DNA of 64,000 nt, from positions 1 to 64,000 of the forward strand of contig URYN01000008.1 of NCBI GenBank assembly GCA_900552135.1. Direction: 5' to 3'. Source of the DNA: an uncultured Clostridium sp. (GTDB lineage: Bacteria; Bacillota; Clostridia; TANB77; CAG-508). Positions within the stretch are counted from its first letter, which is position 1, and each line of letters starts with the position of its first letter. The translations under genes and the position numbers were made by a program. Of this stretch, positions 60,609 to 64,000 are shown piece by piece. Under the pieces are notes generated by a model. It had not been told where the DNA came from. It searched no databases and saw only the letters and a list, made by a program, of their open reading frames with translations.

Positions 60609-61858
60609 AAAAAATTATTTTTGGAATAACAGGTCTTACCCTAGGTGGAGCAGAGAGAGTGCTTGTAGATATTGCAAACAAACTTGTATTAAAATATGAT
60701 GTAACAATTTTTACGATTTATGCAGGAGGAGAGCTTGAAAAAGAGCTTGACCAAAGAGTTCATATTATAAGTTTATTTGATTTTAAGTACAACTCTATGG
60801 GAAAATTTAAGAAAAGGATTATTCCGATTAGAGTGTTGTTAGAAAAGAAAAAGATATTTAAAAAGTATGTGGAAAGTGGCGGATATTCTACTCAGATTGC
60901 CTTTTTAGAGGGTCCAATCACAAGGATATTTAGTGTGAAAGATAAAAAGTCTACTAAGATTGCTTGGATACACAATGATATTTCAAAGGTGTTTGGAAAA
61001 GGACCAAAGTCCAGATTAAAAAGACTTATAGACAGAAATATATACGAAAAGTTTGATACACTTGTTTTTGTTAGTATGGATAACCTAGATAAATTTAATA
61101 AAATTTATGATGATATGGATTTACCTCATGAGAAAGTAATTAATAATTACATTGATAGTGAAAGAATTCTTAAGCTTGCTGAAGAAGAAATGAGTGAGGA
61201 AGATGAAAAACTTTTAAAAGTTGACAAAGTAAATAATGTCAATGAAGCCAATAAAAACAATCAAGTTGATAGAACTAGTAATTTTGATAAGAGTGATAAC
61301 GCTAATTTTATTGCTGGACCAACTATTCTGCAAGTTTCTAGACTTGTTAGCCAGAAAGCTATAGATAGACTTATAAAGGTTCACTCAAAGCTGATAAAGC
61401 AAGGCTATAACCACAGAATCTTTGTGGTAGGAGACGGACCTCTTAAAGAAAAATTAGAAAAGCAAATTCAGGAAGAAAATGTTGAGAGTTCTTTTAAATT
61501 ATTAGGAGCAAGAGAAAATCCATATCCTTTAGTGAAAGAGGCAGATTTCTTTTGCTTGCTTTCAAATTTTGAAGGATACCCAATGGTAGTTGAAGAAGCA
61601 AAAATACTAAATAAATTCATTCTTGCTACCAATACGGCTACAAGAGAAGCTTTAATTGATTATGCAAGCAAGAGTTACATTGTTTCTAATAACGAAGAAG
61701 GCGTGGAAGAAGCCTTGAAGTTTGCAATAAAAAATTACAGACAAAAAAATAAGCAAAATAATCAATATGAATATGAAAATAATAGAATTATTGATAAAAT
61801 AGAAAATATGATTGAAGAAAATAAAAAACACCCAGATAGAACAGGAAAGATAATATAA
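60605..61858 (+). CDS. Glycosyltransferase family 4
   Basis: 417 residues. GITGLTLGGAERVLVDIAN, then the donor half with ILQVSRLVSQKAIDRLI, ARENPYPLVKEADFFCLLSN and PMVVEEAKIL. An Asn-rich low-complexity insert (about 205-238) separates the two domains, longer than in the paralogue at 44.9 kb. Start overlaps the upstream stop by 4 nt, so coupled. Confidence 0.92.
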   Translation: MKKIIFGITGLTLGGAERVLVDIANKLVLKYDVTIFTIYAGGELEKELDQRVHIISLFDFKYNSMGKFKKRIIPIRVLLEKKKIFKKYVESGGYSTQIAFLEGPITRIFSVKDKKSTKIAWIHNDISKVFGKGPKSRLKRLIDRNIYEKFDTLVFVSMDNLDKFNKIYDDMDLPHEKVINNYIDSERILKLAEEEMSEEDEKLLKVDKVNNVNEANKNNQVDRTSNFDKSDNANFIAGPTILQVSRLVSQKAIDRLIKVHSKLIKQGYNHRIFVVGDGPLKEKLEKQIQEENVESSFKLLGARENPYPLVKEADFFCLLSNFEGYPMVVEEAKILNKFILATNTATREALIDYASKSYIVSNNEEGVEEALKFAIKNYRQKNKQNNQYEYENNRIIDKIENMIEENKKHPDRTGKII

Positions 61859-61925
61859 AAAATCTAGAGAAAGGACGAATCAATTAAAATAGATTAACAA
61901 TTCTATATAATTGATTGAAAGAAAA

Positions 61926-62834
61926 ATGAAAATTTCAATACTTACAGCTACATATAACAGAGCCTATCTTTTAGATAAGTTATATGCAAGTATTTTAATA
62001 AATAGTAATAATTGCCCAGATGTTCAAGTAGAATGGCTGGTTATGGACGATGGATCAAAAGACAATACTAAAAGATTAATGGAAGAATATTGCAAGGAAA
62101 AATTAATAGAAGTTAAATATTTTTATCAAGAAAACCAAGGAAAAATGGTGGCGATAAATAATCTGATGAAAGAGGTAACTGGAGATTTAATAGTAGAGTG
62201 TGATTCAGACGACTTCTTTACAAAGGACGCTTTTAAAATTATTATGCAAGCATTGCAAGAATGCAGAGATATGGCAGACACCTATGCTTTAGTATTTCTG
62301 AAATATACCAAAGATGGACAAAACATGGGAAATAATTTTATAGAAAATAATTACCAGAGTACGATGTTTGATTTGTATTTTAAAGATGGAATCACAGGGG
62401 AAAAAGCCCTAGTATACAATACATCAATAAGAAAAAATTTTGAATATAAATTAGAACATAATGAGAAATTTGTTACAGAAGCAAGATTGCATCATGAGAT
62501 GGATTTACACCACCAAGTAAGATGTTTTAATAAGCCAATAATGATATGTGAATATCAAAAAGAAGGTTATACTAAAAACATAAGCAAATTATTCAAAGAA
62601 AGTCCTTTTGGATATTACAATTATTTCAAAGAAATATTTAACCAAGACATGCACGGAGTAACTTTCAAAAAGAGATTGTATGTGTATAAGCATTACATAC
62701 TATTTAGTGTATTAACTAAGGAAAAAAATCCAATAAAAAATGTTCATGGATTACTTAACAAAATAATGGTTGGAATATTGTATATTCCAGGAAAAATTGC
62801 AACAAAGATGAGAATGAAAAAACAAAATGAATAA
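61926..62834 (+). CDS. Glycosyltransferase family 2
   Basis: 302 residues: ISILTATYNRAYLLDKLYAS, VMDDGSKDNT, VECDSDDFFT. The H-rich region LHHEMDLHHQVRCF and a basic C-terminus follow. ATG 61926 is chosen; a TTG at 61911 is possible. Neither has a strong ribosome site. Lies 67 bp after the GT4 gene. Confidence 0.9.
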   Translation: MKISILTATYNRAYLLDKLYASILINSNNCPDVQVEWLVMDDGSKDNTKRLMEEYCKEKLIEVKYFYQENQGKMVAINNLMKEVTGDLIVECDSDDFFTKDAFKIIMQALQECRDMADTYALVFLKYTKDGQNMGNNFIENNYQSTMFDLYFKDGITGEKALVYNTSIRKNFEYKLEHNEKFVTEARLHHEMDLHHQVRCFNKPIMICEYQKEGYTKNISKLFKESPFGYYNYFKEIFNQDMHGVTFKKRLYVYKHYILFSVLTKEKNPIKNVHGLLNKIMVGILYIPGKIATKMRMKKQNE

Positions 62835-62867
62835 ACAGAGATTAGAGCAGAATAACTAAAATAAAAG

Positions 62868-62895
62868 TTGAAAAATAATTGTGATATGATATAAT
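62868..62895 (+). promoter_or_regulatory. Promoter of TagO/WecA-like gene
   Basis: TTGAAA (62868-62873), 16 bp, TATAAT (62890-62895), leaving a leader of about 107 nt. Confidence 0.7.
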
Positions 62896-63008
62896 TCTAA
62901 TGTCAGAATAAATCCTAATAAAATGGAAAAAAATTTAAAACGGCGAAAATTACAAAATTAAGAGTATACTATACGTCGAAAACTTAAAATTGAAAGGAAA
63001 TTAAAAGT

Positions 63009-64000
63009 ATGTGGGGAGATATAGCTATAGCATTTTTACTTGCTTTTATAACAGCTTTTGTAATAACACCATACACGATTAGACTTGCAAAAAAGGTTGG
63101 AGCGGTGGATTATCCAAATGATAGAAGAATAAATAAAAAACCAATGCCAAGATTAGGAGGCCTTGCAGTAATAGCTGGTTTCATGATATCAGCAATCTAT
63201 TTAATAATTACAATGTGCATAGAAAAAAAGGTGAATTTTGCCGAAGAGGGATTAAATAGAAAATTGATTGGTTGCTTGCTAGGAGCAATAATATTAGGAA
63301 TTACATGCTATATAGATGATGTGAAAGACATAAAACCGCTTGTAAAACTTGCAGGACAAGTTATCGCAGCGATTGTAGTAGTAAGCAGTGGAGTCTTAAT
63401 AGATAATTTTACTATTCCATTTAAGGAAAACAACGTGATGTTAAACGAAGTCTTTAGCTTTGTACTTACTGTAGGTTGGATAGTAGGAATAACAAATGCA
63501 ATAAATTTAATTGATGGATTAGATGGATTATCATCTGGAATAACATTAATTTCATGTATATCTTTGCTAATAATATTTGCACTAAATGAATCTCCACTTA
63601 TTGCAATCATATTAATAACAGCATTAGCAGGAGCCATAGTTGGATTTTTACCATATAACTTTAATCCAGCTAAAACTTTTATTGGAGATGTTGGTTCAAA
63701 TTTTATGGGATTTGCTATTGCGGTAATTTCGATACTTGGAGTCGCCAAAACATATACAGCAATAGTAATTATTGCACCAATAATAGTACTTGCTCTGCCT
63801 ATTTTCGATACACTTTGGGCGATTGTAAGAAGAATTGTAAAAACTAAATCCATAAAGGGTGTATTTAAGGCAGATAAAGGACATTTGCACCATAGATTAA
63901 TGGCGAAGGGCTATACCCAGAAACAGGCTGTTTTAATACTATATGGAATAACAGCCACACTCGGAATGGTTGCAATTATTTTGCTAGATAGTGGAATTTG
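63009..64000 (+). CDS. tagO: UDP-GlcNAc:undecaprenyl-phosphate GlcNAc-1-P transferase (partial)
   Basis: The gene runs off the window end (330 codons seen). Polytopic MraY/WecA family: KKPMPRLGGLAVIAGF, CYIDDVKDIKPL (DDxxD), GITNAINLIDGLDGLSSGI, TFIGDVGSN, and the HLHHRL loop that marks WecA/TagO against MraY. It starts wall teichoic acid or related polymers by loading GlcNAc-1-phosphate on undecaprenyl phosphate, so it fits the cluster before it. AAAGGAAA precedes the ATG. Confidence 0.93.
   Translation, partial: MWGDIAIAFLLAFITAFVITPYTIRLAKKVGAVDYPNDRRINKKPMPRLGGLAVIAGFMISAIYLIITMCIEKKVNFAEEGLNRKLIGCLLGAIILGITCYIDDVKDIKPLVKLAGQVIAAIVVVSSGVLIDNFTIPFKENNVMLNEVFSFVLTVGWIVGITNAINLIDGLDGLSSGITLISCISLLIIFALNESPLIAIILITALAGAIVGFLPYNFNPAKTFIGDVGSNFMGFAIAVISILGVAKTYTAIVIIAPIIVLALPIFDTLWAIVRRIVKTKSIKGVFKADKGHLHHRLMAKGYTQKQAVLILYGITATLGMVAIILLDSGI

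Noticed and set aside
63308..63853. Long open frame on the - strand
   Set aside because: It is the antisense shadow of the TagO/WecA-like gene, whose motifs on the + strand are unmistakable.
1..64000. rRNA, tRNA, prophage, integrase or insertion-sequence genes
   Set aside because: Looked for on both strands; no rRNA segments, tRNA-like cloverleaf sequence, transposase or phage structural gene was recognised.

Overview
The window is a 64 kb piece of an AT-rich (roughly 30% G+C by eye) chromosome from a low-GC Gram-positive bacterium. It is most likely an uncultured, gut-type clostridium (Bacillota, class Clostridia). Supporting signs are strong AGGAGG ribosome sites, TTGACA/TATAAT promoters, an S-box riboswitch on metK, a spore photoproduct lyase, a Spo0A-type DNA-binding domain, a bifunctional AdhE, and teichoic-acid/polysaccharide export genes. 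No rRNA, tRNA, CRISPR array, prophage or transposase gene was seen. Almost every gene is on the + strand; only uvrB and an ASCH-GNAT gene are on the - strand.

Layout. (1) 0-9.4 kb: class I aldolase, a large prepilin-like surface protein ending in a Hint domain, AdhE, a small-molecule kinase and cysE. (2) 9.5-20.3 kb: uvrB, a lipase-like hydrolase with a TetR regulator beside oleate hydratase, an MBOAT plus DHHW O-acetylation pair, a SanA-like protein and a tRNA t6A synthase. (3) 20.3-22.4 kb: a complete type III (ToxIN-like) toxin-antitoxin locus, with 36-nt tandem repeats, a terminator and a ToxN/AbiQ-family toxin, whose toxin gene overlaps the DNA-repair genes ogt and tag. (4) 22.5-36 kb: housekeeping and accessory genes (flavin reductase, RsuA, pentapeptide protein, a MATE-kinase fusion, splB, metK with S-box, a stand-alone Spo0A C-domain, malQ, an ABC exporter). 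(5) 36-43 kb: a decaying accessory zone of small genes with at least four broken genes, two ASCH proteins, PAP2 and a DUF3990 pair. (6) 43.4-64 kb: coaD and rpiA, then a long cell-surface polysaccharide cluster. That cluster holds about nine glycosyltransferases, DUF2142, a Wzm/Wzt exporter, an O-antigen ligase/polymerase-like protein, a ricin-lectin glucosaminidase, a cadherin-like anchor protein and the start of a TagO/WecA initiating transferase cut by the window end.

Dispersed sequence structure is the most striking non-gene feature. Seven copies of a REP-like GC-rich palindrome lie here, six of them in inverted pairs. A compact intergenic module recurs at least six times: an intrinsic terminator hairpin whose loop supplies the -35 (TTGnnn) and whose U-tract forms the 17-18 bp spacer to a -10 box. 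One transcript ends and the next starts within about 45 bp. Two sequence families plus one unrelated copy share this architecture, and truncated genes sit directly against some copies.
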